Source: Nisaea sediminum
GTDB taxonomy: Bacteria; Pseudomonadota; Alphaproteobacteria; Thalassobaculales; Thalassobaculaceae
Direction of reading: 5' to 3'
Assembly (NCBI RefSeq): GCF_014904705.1
Contig: NZ_JACZCQ010000006.1
Location: 868,001-932,000, forward strand
Length of the DNA: 64,000 nucleotides
Part shown: in pieces, positions 1 through 9,034 of the stretch
Layout: the number at the start of each line of letters is the position of its first letter
Position numbering within the stretch: position 1 is the stretch's first letter
Translations under genes and position numbers: made by a program
Notes under the pieces: model-generated
Databases searched by the model: none
Seen by the model: the letters and a program-made list of their open reading frames with translations, nothing else
Told to the model about the DNA's origin: nothing

Positions 1-378
1 GCTGTCACCGATCACGGCGAGCATTTCCCGAAAGCCGGTTACGGCGGCGCGCATTACGAGCTCGGAGAACAATCGCGTTCCGACGCCTTTTCCCCTCATC
101 TCCGGCGCGAGATAGATCGAGTCCTCCGCCGTGAAGCGGTAGGCCGAGCGCGCCTTGTGCTGCGTCGCATAGGCATAGCCGACGACGATCCCCTCCAGTT
201 CGGCGCAGAGCCAGAAGTGACCGGAGTCGCGGACCGCTGCGAGACGTCGCGCCATCTCGTCTTCGTCCGGAGGCACCTCCTCGAAGGTCGCGGTGCCGGT
301 CAGAACATGAGGCCGGTAGATCCCCGCGATCCGTGGAATGTCTTCCGTCCGCGCATCGCGAACGAGGACGCTGTTCAT
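1..378 (-). CDS. GNAT N-acetyltransferase, partial
   Basis: This is the N-terminal 126 residues of a GNAT-fold acetyltransferase; the C-terminus lies beyond the left edge of the window. It begins MNSVLVRDART and has the acceptor-side motif YRPHVLTGTATFEE typical of the phosphinothricin acetyltransferase (Pat/Bar)-like branch. The acetyl-CoA loop is visible as APEMRGKGVGTRL (R/Q-x-x-G-x-G/A). The family transfers an acetyl group from acetyl-CoA to an amine, but the substrate cannot be read here. Its ATG overlaps the stop of the upstream permease gene (ATGA), so the two are very likely one transcript. The gene is real; the exact substrate is unknown. Confidence 0.85.
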   Translation of the reverse strand, partial: MNSVLVRDARTEDIPRIAGIYRPHVLTGTATFEEVPPDEDEMARRLAAVRDSGHFWLCAELEGIVVGYAYATQHKARSAYRFTAEDSIYLAPEMRGKGVGTRLFSELVMRAAVTGFREMLAVIGDS

Positions 379-1550
379 ATCAGTCCGCTCCATGTGAGTG
401 CGAGCAGGCAGAGAAACCCGACCGCGGCCTGAAGGACCGACCCTGCTGTCAGGATCGCGATGCTGCGGTCCCGCCCTTCCGCGAAGCACGTGGTCCGGAC
501 GATCCAGTAGAAGCTGTCGTTGGGAAGAATGGCGATGAAGGAGCCGAGGCAGATCGCGAAGACCGCTGCCACGCCCGGCAGGCCGAGTTCGACGACCGCG
601 GGGGCGGCGACCGGGGCGATCGCCGCGAATGTCGCCATGCTGGAGCCCTGCATCAGTTTGAACGCGGCGCTCAGCAGGAACAGGCCGAACAGCCCGACGG
701 CTCCGGTGGTTCCGGGGAGAAAGGCGGTAAAGGGCAGCACGTGGGTCAGCACCGTACCGAAGGCGGAAGCGCATCCGATCAGGAGCAGCAGTGCGCCGGT
801 CCGCCGGACCGCGCGGTCGAGACACGCCCGGCGGTTCGACGGCTCGAGCAGGACGAGCGCCAGGATTGCCGCAGCAAGCAGCGCGCCTTTTGGATGGCAG
901 AGGAAACCGGCGAGGGGCAGGGCGGATAGTCCGGGGAGCGCGCCGAGGATCAGCAGTATTGCAAGGAGGCCGAACGGAAGCATCGGGCGGAGCGCGGCGG
1001 CTCTGGCGGCCGGCCGGGTTTCCGGCGGCGAGCCAGGTATGTCCCTGTCCAGGAACCTCCGCCAGACCAGTCCGGTTAACCAGACGGGCAGGGCCAGGAG
1101 CATGCCGGCAAGGATGATGGCATCGCTCTCGACCCCGAGCCCGGTGGCGACGATCAGCGGACCCGCGGGGTAGAGCAGCTTGAAGCCAGTATAGGCGCCG
1201 AAAGCGACATCGAGCTTCCGCCGACCCGCGATCGGAGCGAGGGACGCGAATGCGGTGTCAGGACAGACCATTCCAGCGCCTGCAACCGGAGCGGCCATGA
1301 CCGCGAGACGGCCGTCCAGGGTGAGGGCGTGCTCTTCCATCGCCGCGGCGAGGGTGAAAGACGGCAGGAGGATCAGCGCGAACTCTCCGAGCGCCAGCCC
1401 GAAGCCGGTATTGAAATTGGCGATGAGCTCGGGAGTGCTCATGCCGCTGGCGAGGCCGAGCGCGATCGTGACCAGCGCCATCCAGACCGGAAGTGGAAGG
1501 TCCGGAGCCCCCCGGCGGATCCCGGAAGCGGCGGATTGGACATGTCCCAT
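375..1550 (-). CDS. GntP-like organic-acid permease
   Basis: A 391-residue, highly hydrophobic membrane protein with about ten or more predicted helices. The C-terminal stretch LMQGSSMATFAAIAPVAAP followed by GSFIAILPNDSFYW resembles the conserved substrate region of GntP/gluconate:H+ symporters, where a GSATVA-type motif sits in a re-entrant region. I therefore read it as a permease for a sugar acid or other organic acid in the inner membrane. The family call is by motif resemblance only; another ion-transporter-superfamily permease is possible. It is transcribed divergently from a LysR regulator about 80 bp away, which may control it, and is translationally coupled to the GNAT downstream. 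Confidence 0.6.
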   Translation of the reverse strand: MGHVQSAASGIRRGAPDLPLPVWMALVTIALGLASGMSTPELIANFNTGFGLALGEFALILLPSFTLAAAMEEHALTLDGRLAVMAAPVAGAGMVCPDTAFASLAPIAGRRKLDVAFGAYTGFKLLYPAGPLIVATGLGVESDAIILAGMLLALPVWLTGLVWRRFLDRDIPGSPPETRPAARAAALRPMLPFGLLAILLILGALPGLSALPLAGFLCHPKGALLAAAILALVLLEPSNRRACLDRAVRRTGALLLLIGCASAFGTVLTHVLPFTAFLPGTTGAVGLFGLFLLSAAFKLMQGSSMATFAAIAPVAAPAVVELGLPGVAAVFAICLGSFIAILPNDSFYWIVRTTCFAEGRDRSIAILTAGSVLQAAVGFLCLLALTWSGLI

Positions 1551-1627
1551 GGCAGTATCTCCAAAGCTGCATTAGGATCATGCTAGAGAGGGCATACGAC
1601 GCCAAAAAATGAGAAAGAGCGCGAGTC

Positions 1628-1648
1628 ATCATGAGATTTAGTCATGAT
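1628..1648. promoter_or_regulatory. Putative LysR-type operator overlapping lysR start
   Basis: Perfect 7-bp inverted repeat ATCATGA-N7-TCATGAT that contains a T-N11-A core (T1632 to A1644). This is the usual architecture of a LysR-family binding site. It overlaps the ATG of the LysR gene at 1631, which would suit autorepression. Confidence 0.4.
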
Positions 1649-2545
1649 ATTCTTCATCGCATACCGGTTCGCAGCCTGCAGGTCTTTGAGGCCGCGGCGC
1701 GCCATGGGAGCTTCACCCAGGCGGGGGACGCCCTCGGCATCACGCAAAGCGCGGTCAGCCGGCAGGTTGGCGAACTGGAGAAACGACTTGGCGTGCCGCT
1801 TTTCGCGCGCGCCGGACCGCAGGTCGCGCTCACGCGCGCCGGGGAGGCGCTGTTCGAGCGCGCCGCCCGGGCCTTCGCCGAGCTGCGGGCGGGTGTGGCG
1901 GCCTGCCGCGCGGTCGAGGGGCTCTCCAATGTCGTGACCCTCTCCATGCTGCCGTCGGTCGCCGCGCTCTGGCTGGCACCACGCCTTGAGGAATTCGCGA
2001 AAGCGCATCCGGAGATCGATCTGCGCGTCTCCGCCTCGCGCCATCTGGTGTCGTTCGAGGCGGAAGGGATCGATCTCGCAGTCCGTTACGGTCCGGGAAA
2101 CTGGTCCGGCCTCACGGCGGAATTCCTGGCTTCGGAGACGGTCCGGCCGGTCTGCACGCCGGATTATGCGGAGCGCATCGGCATCGAGCGGCCGTCCGAT
2201 CTCTTGAAGGCGACTCTCATACACCCGGATATCGACGAGGGATGGCCCGCCTGGTTCGCGGCGGCCGGAGTCGCGGTGGACGCGGTTCCGTCGGGACCCC
2301 GCTTCAGCGACGACACGGCAGCGCTCAATGCCGTGCTCGGTCACCAGGCCGTTTTCCTCGGGCGGTCCGTGCTGACGGCCCGGGAGCTCGAAGCCGGGCG
2401 GATCATTGCTCCCTTCGACATCGAAATACCGGCCAGCTTCAGCTACTGGCTGGTCCGCCCGAAGGGGCAGGAGCCGGGCGTGGCCCGCGATTCGGTGCGC
2501 AAATGGATTCTCCGGTCATTCGGACGGCCCGAACCGGGTGTCTGA
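1631..2545 (+). CDS. LysR family transcriptional regulator (GcvA-like)
   Basis: A 304-residue LysR-type regulator. The N-terminal winged helix-turn-helix begins RSLQVFEAAARHGSFTQAG and continues ITQSAVSRQVGELEKRLG at about residues 15-60. A periplasmic-binding-protein-like effector domain follows to the C-terminus. The HTH and the motif VTLSMLPSVAALWLAPRL are typical of the GcvA/AmpR subgroup. Its normal LTTR role is control of the divergently transcribed neighbour, here the GntP-like permease and GNAT pair. The inducer is not predictable. Start chosen at ATG 1631, which lies inside a palindrome suited to autoregulation. Confidence 0.9.
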   Translation: MRFSHDILHRIPVRSLQVFEAAARHGSFTQAGDALGITQSAVSRQVGELEKRLGVPLFARAGPQVALTRAGEALFERAARAFAELRAGVAACRAVEGLSNVVTLSMLPSVAALWLAPRLEEFAKAHPEIDLRVSASRHLVSFEAEGIDLAVRYGPGNWSGLTAEFLASETVRPVCTPDYAERIGIERPSDLLKATLIHPDIDEGWPAWFAAAGVAVDAVPSGPRFSDDTAALNAVLGHQAVFLGRSVLTARELEAGRIIAPFDIEIPASFSYWLVRPKGQEPGVARDSVRKWILRSFGRPEPGV

Positions 2546-2660
2546 AACTGTCTGAACGGAACGAGTTTCGGAGCGCGTCTCCGCCGGTTGCACGATTGTT
2601 GGCGCCGGGAGTGGCCGGGTTGCTTCCCTGTCCCCCGTCACTCCCCTATGATCCCGAACC

Positions 2661-4439
2661 ATGGATGATCTAACACCTCCCCAGACCCAACAGGCGCCGG
2701 GCGAGTATCGTGTGCTCGCGCGCAAGTACCGCCCGCAGACCCTGGATGATCTGAAGGGCCAGGACGCGCTGGTGCGCACGCTCCGGAACGCGCTCGCCTC
2801 CGGCCGCCTGGCGCATGCCTTCGTGCTGACCGGGGTGCGCGGAGTCGGCAAGACGACGACGGCGCGGATCATCGCCAAGGGACTCAATTGCATCGGTCCG
2901 GACGGCTCCGGCGGGCCGACTGTGACGCCGTGCGGCGTCTGCGATCCGTGCCGGGCGATCACCGAGGACCGCCATGTCGACGTGATGGAGATGGACGCCG
3001 CGTCCCGTACCGGCGTCGACGACATCCGCGAGATCATCGACGGCGTGCGCTACAAGCCGGTCTCGGCGCGCTACAAGGTCTACATCATCGACGAAGTGCA
3101 CATGCTCTCGCGCAACGCCTTCAACGCGTTGCTGAAAACGCTGGAAGAGCCGCCGGAGCATGTGAAGTTCATCTTCGCGACGACCGAGATCCGCAAGGTG
3201 CCGATCACCGTGCTGTCGCGCTGCCAGCGCTTCGATCTCCGCCGCTTCGACGTTTCCGAGCTGATGGAGCTGTTCGGCACGATCTGCGGCAAGGAAGGGG
3301 TCGAGGCGGACGAGGAAGCGCTTGCGCTGATCTCCCGCGCCGCCGACGGTTCGGCCCGTGACGGTCTCTCGATCCTCGACCAGGCGATGGCACTTTCTGA
3401 TGGCCGGATCGCCGCGGCGCAGGTGCAGGAGATGCTCGGCCTCGCCGACCGGGCGCTGATCTTCGACCTGTTCGAGAAGGTGATGGGCGGCAAGACCGCT
3501 GACGCGCTCGCCGACGTGCGCGCGATGTACGCGTCCGGCGCCGACCCGGTGGTGATGCTGCAGGATCTGCTAGATCTCACCCACCTGATCACCCGGCTGA
3601 AGACGGCGCGCGAATCCGCGCTCGAGGGCGCCTCGGAGCTGGAACGGACGCGGGGCGTCGCGTTCGCCGACAAGCTCTCCCTGCCGGTGCTGGCGCGGAC
3701 CTGGCAGATGTTGATGAAGGGCCTCGGCGAGGTCCAGAACGCGCCTTCGACGCTTGCCGCGCTCGAGATGGTACTGATCCGGCTCGCCTACACGGCGGAC
3801 CTGCCGCCGCCCGGCGAGCTGGTGAAGGCGATAAAATCGGGAAAGCCTGACGCGGCCCCGTCCCGCCAGCCGGCGGCCGCGGAAAACAGGGTGGCGGATC
3901 CCCGGCCGGAGCCGGTCGCAGAGATGCCTGCGCCCCGCGCCGAGCCTGAAGCACCTCCTCCCGCGCCTCCGCCTCCCGAGGAACCCGCCGCACCGCAGAT
4001 CCCGGAGAGTTTCGAAGCCGTCGTGGCGCTGTTCGAGGAAAAGCGCGAAGCCTTGCTGCATGCCCTGCTCAGCCGTTCGGTCCGTCCGGTTTCCGCGGGC
4101 GCGGGCCATCTTGAGCTGATCCTCGATCCGGGCGCGCCCGAGAGCCTGCCGGGACAGGTCGCCGCGAAGCTGAAGGAATGGACCGGGATCCACTGGATCG
4201 TCGAGGCGAGCGATGCTGCGCCGGGCGATGAGGAGATCCACACGCTGGCCGAGCGCAAGGCCAATGCGGAGGCGGCGAAACGCAAATCGATCGCCGAGCA
4301 CCCTGTGGTGGCCGCGGTGCTTGAAGCCTTCCCCGAAAGCACGATAGAAGCGATCCGTCCGCTGGTGCGCGAGACCGAAGACGCGGCGCCTGAAGCGGCG
4401 ACCTACCCGGACGAGGACAGCCAGGCAAACGAGGCATGA
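2661..4439 (+). CDS. dnaX: DNA polymerase III subunit gamma/tau
   Basis: The clamp-loader ATPase subunit of DNA polymerase III, 592 residues. An AAA+ domain shows the Walker A motif [12 protein letters not shown] at residues 58-69, a zinc-binding CGVCDPC cluster and the [22 protein letters not shown] segment (Walker B and sensor region). A Pro/Ala/Glu-rich linker near residues 395-445 leads to the tau C-terminal domain. I saw no A-rich slippery heptamer of the E. coli type, so programmed frameshifting to gamma is not evident. It is followed closely by ybaB and recR, the conserved bacterial order. The start ATG at 2661 gives the usual short N-terminal extension. Confidence 0.98.
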   Translation: MDDLTPPQTQQAPGEYRVLARKYRPQTLDDLKGQDALVRTLRNALASGRLAHAFVLTGVRGVGKTTTARIIAKGLNCIGPDGSGGPTVTPCGVCDPCRAITEDRHVDVMEMDAASRTGVDDIREIIDGVRYKPVSARYKVYIIDEVHMLSRNAFNALLKTLEEPPEHVKFIFATTEIRKVPITVLSRCQRFDLRRFDVSELMELFGTICGKEGVEADEEALALISRAADGSARDGLSILDQAMALSDGRIAAAQVQEMLGLADRALIFDLFEKVMGGKTADALADVRAMYASGADPVVMLQDLLDLTHLITRLKTARESALEGASELERTRGVAFADKLSLPVLARTWQMLMKGLGEVQNAPSTLAALEMVLIRLAYTADLPPPGELVKAIKSGKPDAAPSRQPAAAENRVADPRPEPVAEMPAPRAEPEAPPPAPPPPEEPAAPQIPESFEAVVALFEEKREALLHALLSRSVRPVSAGAGHLELILDPGAPESLPGQVAAKLKEWTGIHWIVEASDAAPGDEEIHTLAERKANAEAAKRKSIAEHPVVAAVLEAFPESTIEAIRPLVRETEDAAPEAATYPDEDSQANEA

Positions 4440-4440
4440 C

Positions 4441-4767
4441 GTGATGAAAAATCTCGGCAACATGATGAAACAGGTCCAGCAGATGCAGGACCGCATGCAG
4501 GAGATGCAGGCGCAGCTGCAGGAGCTGGAAGTCGAAGGCTCCAGCGGCGCGGGCATGGTCACGGTCCGGATGACCGGCAAGGGCGAGATGAAGGCGATCA
4601 AGATCGATCCGTCTCTCGTCGATCCGTCCGATACCGAGGTGCTGGAAGACCTGATCCTCGCGGCCGCCAACGACGCCAAGGCGAAGGCGGACGAGAAGAT
4701 GCAGGAGGAGATGCAGAAGCTGACCGGCGGCCTGCCGCTGCCTCCGGGCTTCAAACTGCCGTTCTGA
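4441..4767 (+). CDS. YbaB/EbfC family nucleoid-associated protein
   Basis: A 107-108 residue DNA-binding protein of the YbaB/EbfC family, which forms homodimers that bind duplex DNA. The N-terminal amphipathic Gln/Met-rich helix ([18 protein letters not shown]) and the core [20 protein letters not shown] are diagnostic. Two in-frame starts are adjacent, GTG 4441 and ATG 4444; the ATG gives the family-typical [10 protein letters not shown] start and is probably used. It sits one base after dnaX and 28 bp before recR, the classical dnaX-ybaB-recR replication and repair operon. Confidence 0.97.
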   Translation: MMKNLGNMMKQVQQMQDRMQEMQAQLQELEVEGSSGAGMVTVRMTGKGEMKAIKIDPSLVDPSDTEVLEDLILAAANDAKAKADEKMQEEMQKLTGGLPLPPGFKLPF

Positions 4768-4795
4768 TCTCCGCGGCGGCAGACGGCGTTCCGGC

Positions 4796-5383
4796 ATGGA
4801 TGAACTCGACCGCGTGATGCATTACCTGGCGAAGTTGCCGGGGCTGGGCCCCCGCTCCGCGCGCCGGGCGGTGCTGCATCTCCTGCGCAAGCGCGAGACG
4901 CTGATGCGCCCGCTCGCCGACGCCCTCGGCCAGGCGGCAGAAGCGGTCACCGACTGCTCCGTCTGCGGCAATCTCGATGCCTCCGACCCCTGCCATATCT
5001 GCCGCGACGAGAAGCGTGACGGCTCGGTCATCTGCGTCGTCGAGGATGTCGGCGACGTCTGGGCGCTGGAACGGGCAGGCGCCTTCTCCGGCCGCTATCA
5101 CGTGCTCGGCGGCCTGCTTTCCGCGCTCGACGGGGTGGGGCCGGAGGATCTCAATATCGAGACCCTTGTGACCCGCGCGCATGCGCCGGAGGTGACGGAG
5201 ATCATCCTCGCTATGGACGCGACCGTCGACGGCCAGACCACGGCGCACTACATCTCGGACCGGCTTGCCGGAGGCGGGGTTTCGATCACGCGCCTGGCAC
5301 GGGGCGTCCCGGTCGGCGGCGAGCTCGACTATCTCGACGACGGGACCCTGACCCAGGCGCTCAAGGCGCGCCGGGAAGTCTGA
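4796..5383 (+). CDS. recR: Recombination mediator RecR
   Basis: A 195-residue RecR, which works with RecO (and RecF) to load RecA on SSB-coated DNA. The order is an N-terminal helix-hairpin-helix ([17 protein letters not shown]), a zinc finger with Cys54, Cys57, Cys66 and Cys69, and a Toprim domain ([14 protein letters not shown] and ATVDGQTTA). Length and architecture match the family. It is the third gene of the dnaX-ybaB-recR set, and the next gene starts two bases after its stop. Confidence 0.98.
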   Translation: MDELDRVMHYLAKLPGLGPRSARRAVLHLLRKRETLMRPLADALGQAAEAVTDCSVCGNLDASDPCHICRDEKRDGSVICVVEDVGDVWALERAGAFSGRYHVLGGLLSALDGVGPEDLNIETLVTRAHAPEVTEIILAMDATVDGQTTAHYISDRLAGGGVSITRLARGVPVGGELDYLDDGTLTQALKARREV

Positions 5384-5385
5384 CG

Positions 5386-6306
5386 ATGGATGAGAGCAAG
5401 GCCCGTTTACGAGCGACCGCGATCGGCTTCTCCGCCGTCCTGATGTGGGCGACGCTGGCGCTCTTCACCGCGCTCTCCGGCAAGGTGCCACCGTTCCAGC
5501 TGCTCGCCATGTGCTTCTCCGTCGCGACTGTGATCGCCTGCATCTTCTGGCTGGCGCGGGGACAGAATCCGCTCTCCTACATGCGCCAGCCGCCCCTGGT
5601 CTGGCTGCTCGGGGTCGGCGGGCTGTTCGGCTACCATTTCTTCTACTTCCTCGCGCTCCGGAACGCGCCGGCGGTCGAGGCGGGTCTGATCGCCTATCTC
5701 TGGCCGCTGCTGATCGTTCTCTTCTCGGCGCTGCTGCCGGGCGAGCGGCTGCGATGGTTCCATATCGCCGGCGCCGTGCTCGGGCTCGGCGGGGCGGCCC
5801 TGCTGGTCACGCGCGGCGAAACGCTCGAGCTCGACCCGCGCTATTCCCTCGGCTACCTCGCGGCCTGCGTCTGCGCGCTCACATGGTCGAGCTATTCGGT
5901 GCTCTCGCGCCGTTTCGGCGCCGTACCGACCGAGGCGGTCGGCGGTTTCTGCGCCGTGGCGGCTGTGCTGGGCGCGCTCTGCCATCTCGCTTTCGAGCAG
6001 ACGGTCTGGCCCGAGGGCGCGCTTGAATGGGCATCGGTGCTGCTGCTTGGCCTCGGTCCGGTCGGCGGGGCCTTCTTCACTTGGGACTACGGCGTGAAGC
6101 GCGGCGATATCCAGGCGCTCGGCGCATCCTCCTACGCCGCGCCGCTGCTCTCGACGCTGCTGCTAATCCTGGTCGGACTGGCACCCTTCACCTTCGTGGT
6201 GGCGGCGGCCTGTCTTCTCATCGTCGGCGGTGCCGTGCTCGCCTCGAAAGACATGATCTTCAAACCGAAGCCCGTCCCGGTGACGATCGCGGAGGACCCG
6301 ACATGA
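5386..6306 (+). CDS. EamA/DMT-family exporter, YddG-like
   Basis: A 306-residue inner-membrane protein with two EamA repeats and about ten transmembrane segments. The opening ATAIGFSAVLMWATLALFT and the internal FGYHFFYFLALRNAPAVEAG resemble the YddG aromatic amino acid exporter branch of the drug/metabolite transporters. The second repeat carries GPVGGAFFTWDYGVKRGDIQ, also YddG-like. The substrate is inferred only from family resemblance. It is tightly packed after recR and overlaps the next gene by ATGA, so it may share that transcript. Confidence 0.85.
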   Translation: MDESKARLRATAIGFSAVLMWATLALFTALSGKVPPFQLLAMCFSVATVIACIFWLARGQNPLSYMRQPPLVWLLGVGGLFGYHFFYFLALRNAPAVEAGLIAYLWPLLIVLFSALLPGERLRWFHIAGAVLGLGGAALLVTRGETLELDPRYSLGYLAACVCALTWSSYSVLSRRFGAVPTEAVGGFCAVAAVLGALCHLAFEQTVWPEGALEWASVLLLGLGPVGGAFFTWDYGVKRGDIQALGASSYAAPLLSTLLLILVGLAPFTFVVAAACLLIVGGAVLASKDMIFKPKPVPVTIAEDPT

Positions 6307-7916
6307 ACGCACGCACAGCCCTCCATTTCGCTCCGGAGCCCGGTGACACCTCCCGGCTGGTCGGCCGCCAGGTCGCCAATGCCGGGTTCGTGAAAGCCTA
6401 TCTGGAGCACGGTGCGCCGGGCGAGGTGCCAATCCATGCCCTGCCCGCCGATTTCGAACAGTTCCGGGCGTCCTTCCCGTCCGGCCGGACGCTGCGCCAC
6501 CTCTCCGCCGCCCAGCCGCGCGCGCTCATGGAAGCCGGAGGCCTCTTCATGCCGGGGCCGGCGCTGGCGAAACGGGCTTGGCACCGCCAGCTCCTCGGGC
6601 GCGGACGCTACAGTCTCTCGGGCGTGACCCACGCCATGGCCTCGGTCCGGGCGCAGGATGCGGTACGCGAGATGGTGGTCGCACCGATGGCCTCCTGGGA
6701 CGCGCTGATCTGTACCTCGGAAGCAATCAAGACGCTGGTTCAGTCTCTTGCGACGGAATATATCGAGGCCCTCGGGCCGGTCACCGGCGGAAAGCCGCGT
6801 TTTCAGCCGCAGCTTCCGGTGATCCCGCTCGGCGTCGACACGGCCGCGCTCGCGGGCATCGGCGAGGCACCGGGTCTCGCCTTCCGGAACGCGCAGGGGA
6901 TCGCCGAGGACGGTTTCGTCGTGCTCTATCTCGGGCGTCTCAGCTATCACACCAAGGCGCATCCGATCCCGCTCTACCGGGCGCTCAGCCTGCTGGCGCG
7001 CCGGACCGGCCGTGCGGTGACGCTGATCGAGGCCGGCTGGTATTACAATGCCGAGACCGAGACGGCGTTCGACGCGGCGGTTAAGGCATTCGCGCCCGAA
7101 ATCTCCGTCGTGAAGGCCGACGCCCGCGACGAGGAAGTGAAGGCGGCGGTGCTTTCGGCGGCGGACGCCTTCATTTCGCTCGTGGACAATGCGCAGGAGA
7201 GTTTCGGGATCACGCCGGTCGAGGCGATGGCGGCGGGTCTGCCGGCAGTGGTCAGCGACTGGGACGGCTATCGCGACACTGTCGTCGACGGCGAAACCGG
7301 CATGTGCGTGCCGGCTCTGATGCCGCCGCCGGGTGCCGGCTACGAATATGCCTGGCGCCATGGATCGGGAGAACACGATTACGACGTCCATATGGGGCTG
7401 ATCGCCCAGCATGTGGCGGTCGATATTCCGAAGACCGTCGCGGCGCTGGCGGCGCTCGCGGAGGCTCCCGGCAAAGCCCGGGAGATGGGCGAGGCGGCCG
7501 CGAAGCGTGCCCGCGACACCTATGACTGGCGGGTGATCGTGAAGGCCTATGACGCGCTCTGGCAGGAATTGGCCGAGCGCCGGGCGTTCCATGCCGGGGA
7601 GGAGGGCCGCGACGTTCCGCAGATGGCAGATCCCTTCGCCACCTTCGCCGGTTTCGCCAGCGAAACGATCAAGCCGCCCTTCGGCGTCAGGCCGGCGGAG
7701 GACGCGGAAAAGCTGCTCGACCTGCTGGCGGCTTCCCCGATCGCGGCGATGGACCGGCGCAGTCTCGACGATGGGCGCGCTCTGGTCGCCGCGATGCGGC
7801 AGCAGGGTCCGATGGTCATGGAGCAGGAGCTGTCGGAAAAACAGATCGCGGAGGCGGCACGGACCTTCCGGGCGCTCGCCTGGCTCCTGAAAATGGGTGT
7901 GGTGGAAAAGGTTTAG
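6303..7916 (+). CDS. Glycosyltransferase family 4-type protein
   Basis: A 537-residue GT-B fold glycosyltransferase. The C-terminal group 1 transferase domain shows YLGRLSYHTKAHPIPLYRAL (nucleotide-sugar domain entry) and ESFGITPVEAMAAGLPAVVSD, the E-x7-E motif near residue 300. The N-terminal part (residues 1-190) looks like an acceptor domain. A further 100-residue C-terminal extension after the GT core has no family I recognise. The start is ATG 6303, overlapping the upstream stop by ATGA; the longer open frame upstream is a shadow of the exporter gene. Acceptor and sugar are unknown; a role in surface glycan synthesis is a reasonable guess. Confidence 0.85.
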   Translation: MNARTALHFAPEPGDTSRLVGRQVANAGFVKAYLEHGAPGEVPIHALPADFEQFRASFPSGRTLRHLSAAQPRALMEAGGLFMPGPALAKRAWHRQLLGRGRYSLSGVTHAMASVRAQDAVREMVVAPMASWDALICTSEAIKTLVQSLATEYIEALGPVTGGKPRFQPQLPVIPLGVDTAALAGIGEAPGLAFRNAQGIAEDGFVVLYLGRLSYHTKAHPIPLYRALSLLARRTGRAVTLIEAGWYYNAETETAFDAAVKAFAPEISVVKADARDEEVKAAVLSAADAFISLVDNAQESFGITPVEAMAAGLPAVVSDWDGYRDTVVDGETGMCVPALMPPPGAGYEYAWRHGSGEHDYDVHMGLIAQHVAVDIPKTVAALAALAEAPGKAREMGEAAAKRARDTYDWRVIVKAYDALWQELAERRAFHAGEEGRDVPQMADPFATFAGFASETIKPPFGVRPAEDAEKLLDLLAASPIAAMDRRSLDDGRALVAAMRQQGPMVMEQELSEKQIAEAARTFRALAWLLKMGVVEKV

Positions 7917-8359
7917 CCCGGTTTCCGCGGGGTCGGGCGCCAGTCCGGCGGGGCCATTTCGAAGCCGGAAAACTCGAAGGCCGGGGCCACGGTGCAGCCG
8001 ACCAGCGTCCATTCCCCGAGGCTTTCGGCCGTTTGCCACCAGCCTTCCGGAACCACGACATGCGGTTTCTCGCCCGCGAGAACGTCCGGGCCGAGTCGAT
8101 GCGCCTCGGCGTCGTGACCGTTGGGCGAGAGCGTCAGCGCGAGCGGCGCGCCGGCATAGTGATGCCAGATCTCCGTCGCGTCATTGACCCGGTGCCAGGC
8201 GGAAAACTCGCCGACGGGCAGCAGGTAGTAGATCTGTGTCACGGTCCCGCGGCCGCCGTCCGCGGGGCTGTGGCGATAGGTTTCGGCATAGTAGCCGCCC
8301 TCGGGATGCGGTTGCATCCCGAGATTCTCGACGATGGCTTTCCAGTCGGCGGAGCTCAT
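7913..8359 (-). CDS. Cupin, DUF985 family
   Basis: A 148-residue single-domain cupin. HPEGGYYAETYRHS near the N-terminus, then IYYLLPVGEFSAWHRVNDATEIWHHYAG and VVPEGWWQTAESLG, form the characteristic DUF985 signature. These proteins are small beta barrels of unproven function. The start ATG at 8359 (MSSADWKAIV) was chosen because it lies just past the upstream GST stop with a five-base gap; the longer open frame is overlap with that gene. Its 3' end overlaps the convergent glycosyltransferase stop by three bases. Confidence 0.88.
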   Translation of the reverse strand: MSSADWKAIVENLGMQPHPEGGYYAETYRHSPADGGRGTVTQIYYLLPVGEFSAWHRVNDATEIWHHYAGAPLALTLSPNGHDAEAHRLGPDVLAGEKPHVVVPEGWWQTAESLGEWTLVGCTVAPAFEFSGFEMAPPDWRPTPRKPG

Positions 8360-8364
8360 CGGGA

Positions 8365-8976
8365 TCAGGCCGGCGGCTGGGTTTCCTGCATGGATTTGCG
8401 CTCGGAGAACATCGCGTACCAGGCGGCGAGCGCCGGATAGGTGTTGCGCCAGCCCATGTCGCCATAGCGGAAGTCGAGATAGCCGCAGGCGCAGGCGGCG
8501 GCGATGATCCCGGCATTGATGCCGTCGCCGAAGGAGGCGGCTTCGCCGTCCAGCGCCTTCAGCGCGCCGTGGACCTTCTTCATCTGGCCGTCGACCCAGT
8601 CGTCCCACTGCTTCTCCGCCGGGCGCAGGCCGCGTTCGTAGCGGGCGTTGACGGCGGAATCCATCATGCCCTCGGCCGTCGCCTCGAGCCGCAGCACGTC
8701 CCAGCGCGCTTCGCCGCTCGCCGGATAATAACCGCAGGACGGGACGAGAGAGACGAGATACTGGGTGATGACGCGGGAGTCGTAGAGCGGCTTGCCGTTG
8801 TCCATCACCAGGGTCGGGATCCGGGTCAGCGGGTTGGCGGCCGCCAGGACGTCGCTCTGGTCGACCACGGAGGTCGTGACCTTGACGAACTCAACCTTGT
8901 CCTCGAGCCCGAGCTCTTTCAGCGTGACAAGAACCTTACGGACATAAGGAGAGGCCGGCGAGTAGATGAGTTTCAT
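8365..8976 (-). CDS. Glutathione S-transferase family protein
   Basis: A 203-residue GST with an N-terminal thioredoxin-like domain (MKLIYSPASPYVRKVLVTLKE), a cis-Pro/Ser region (NPLTRIPTLVMDNGKPLYDS) and an all-helical C-terminal domain (QWDDWVDGQMKKVHGALKAL). The SPYVRK motif supplies the likely active-site Ser at the start of the first helix. It probably conjugates or thiol-exchanges with glutathione. Glyoxalase II follows upstream on the same strand, so the two may form a small detoxification group together with the DUF985 cupin. Confidence 0.92.
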   Translation of the reverse strand: MKLIYSPASPYVRKVLVTLKELGLEDKVEFVKVTTSVVDQSDVLAAANPLTRIPTLVMDNGKPLYDSRVITQYLVSLVPSCGYYPASGEARWDVLRLEATAEGMMDSAVNARYERGLRPAEKQWDDWVDGQMKKVHGALKALDGEAASFGDGINAGIIAAACACGYLDFRYGDMGWRNTYPALAAWYAMFSERKSMQETQPPA

Positions 8977-9034
8977 GCGATTTCGCTCCCTTGCATGATC
9001 CGGTTCGGGGAACCGGGATTCTCGAGTCGGTATT

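Noticed and set aside
2546-2660. 4.5S/SRP RNA gene upstream of dnaX
   Set aside because: This position often holds ffs in alphaproteobacteria, but the conserved SRP RNA tetraloop and GGAAGCAGC-type core are not present in this 115-bp gap.
2661-4439. Programmed frameshift in dnaX for gamma subunit
   Set aside because: No A-rich slippery heptamer or downstream stem of the E. coli type was found near residues 380-440.
6132-8039. 635-codon minus-strand frame
   Set aside because: Antisense to the exporter and glycosyltransferase genes, which have clear motifs and coupled starts.
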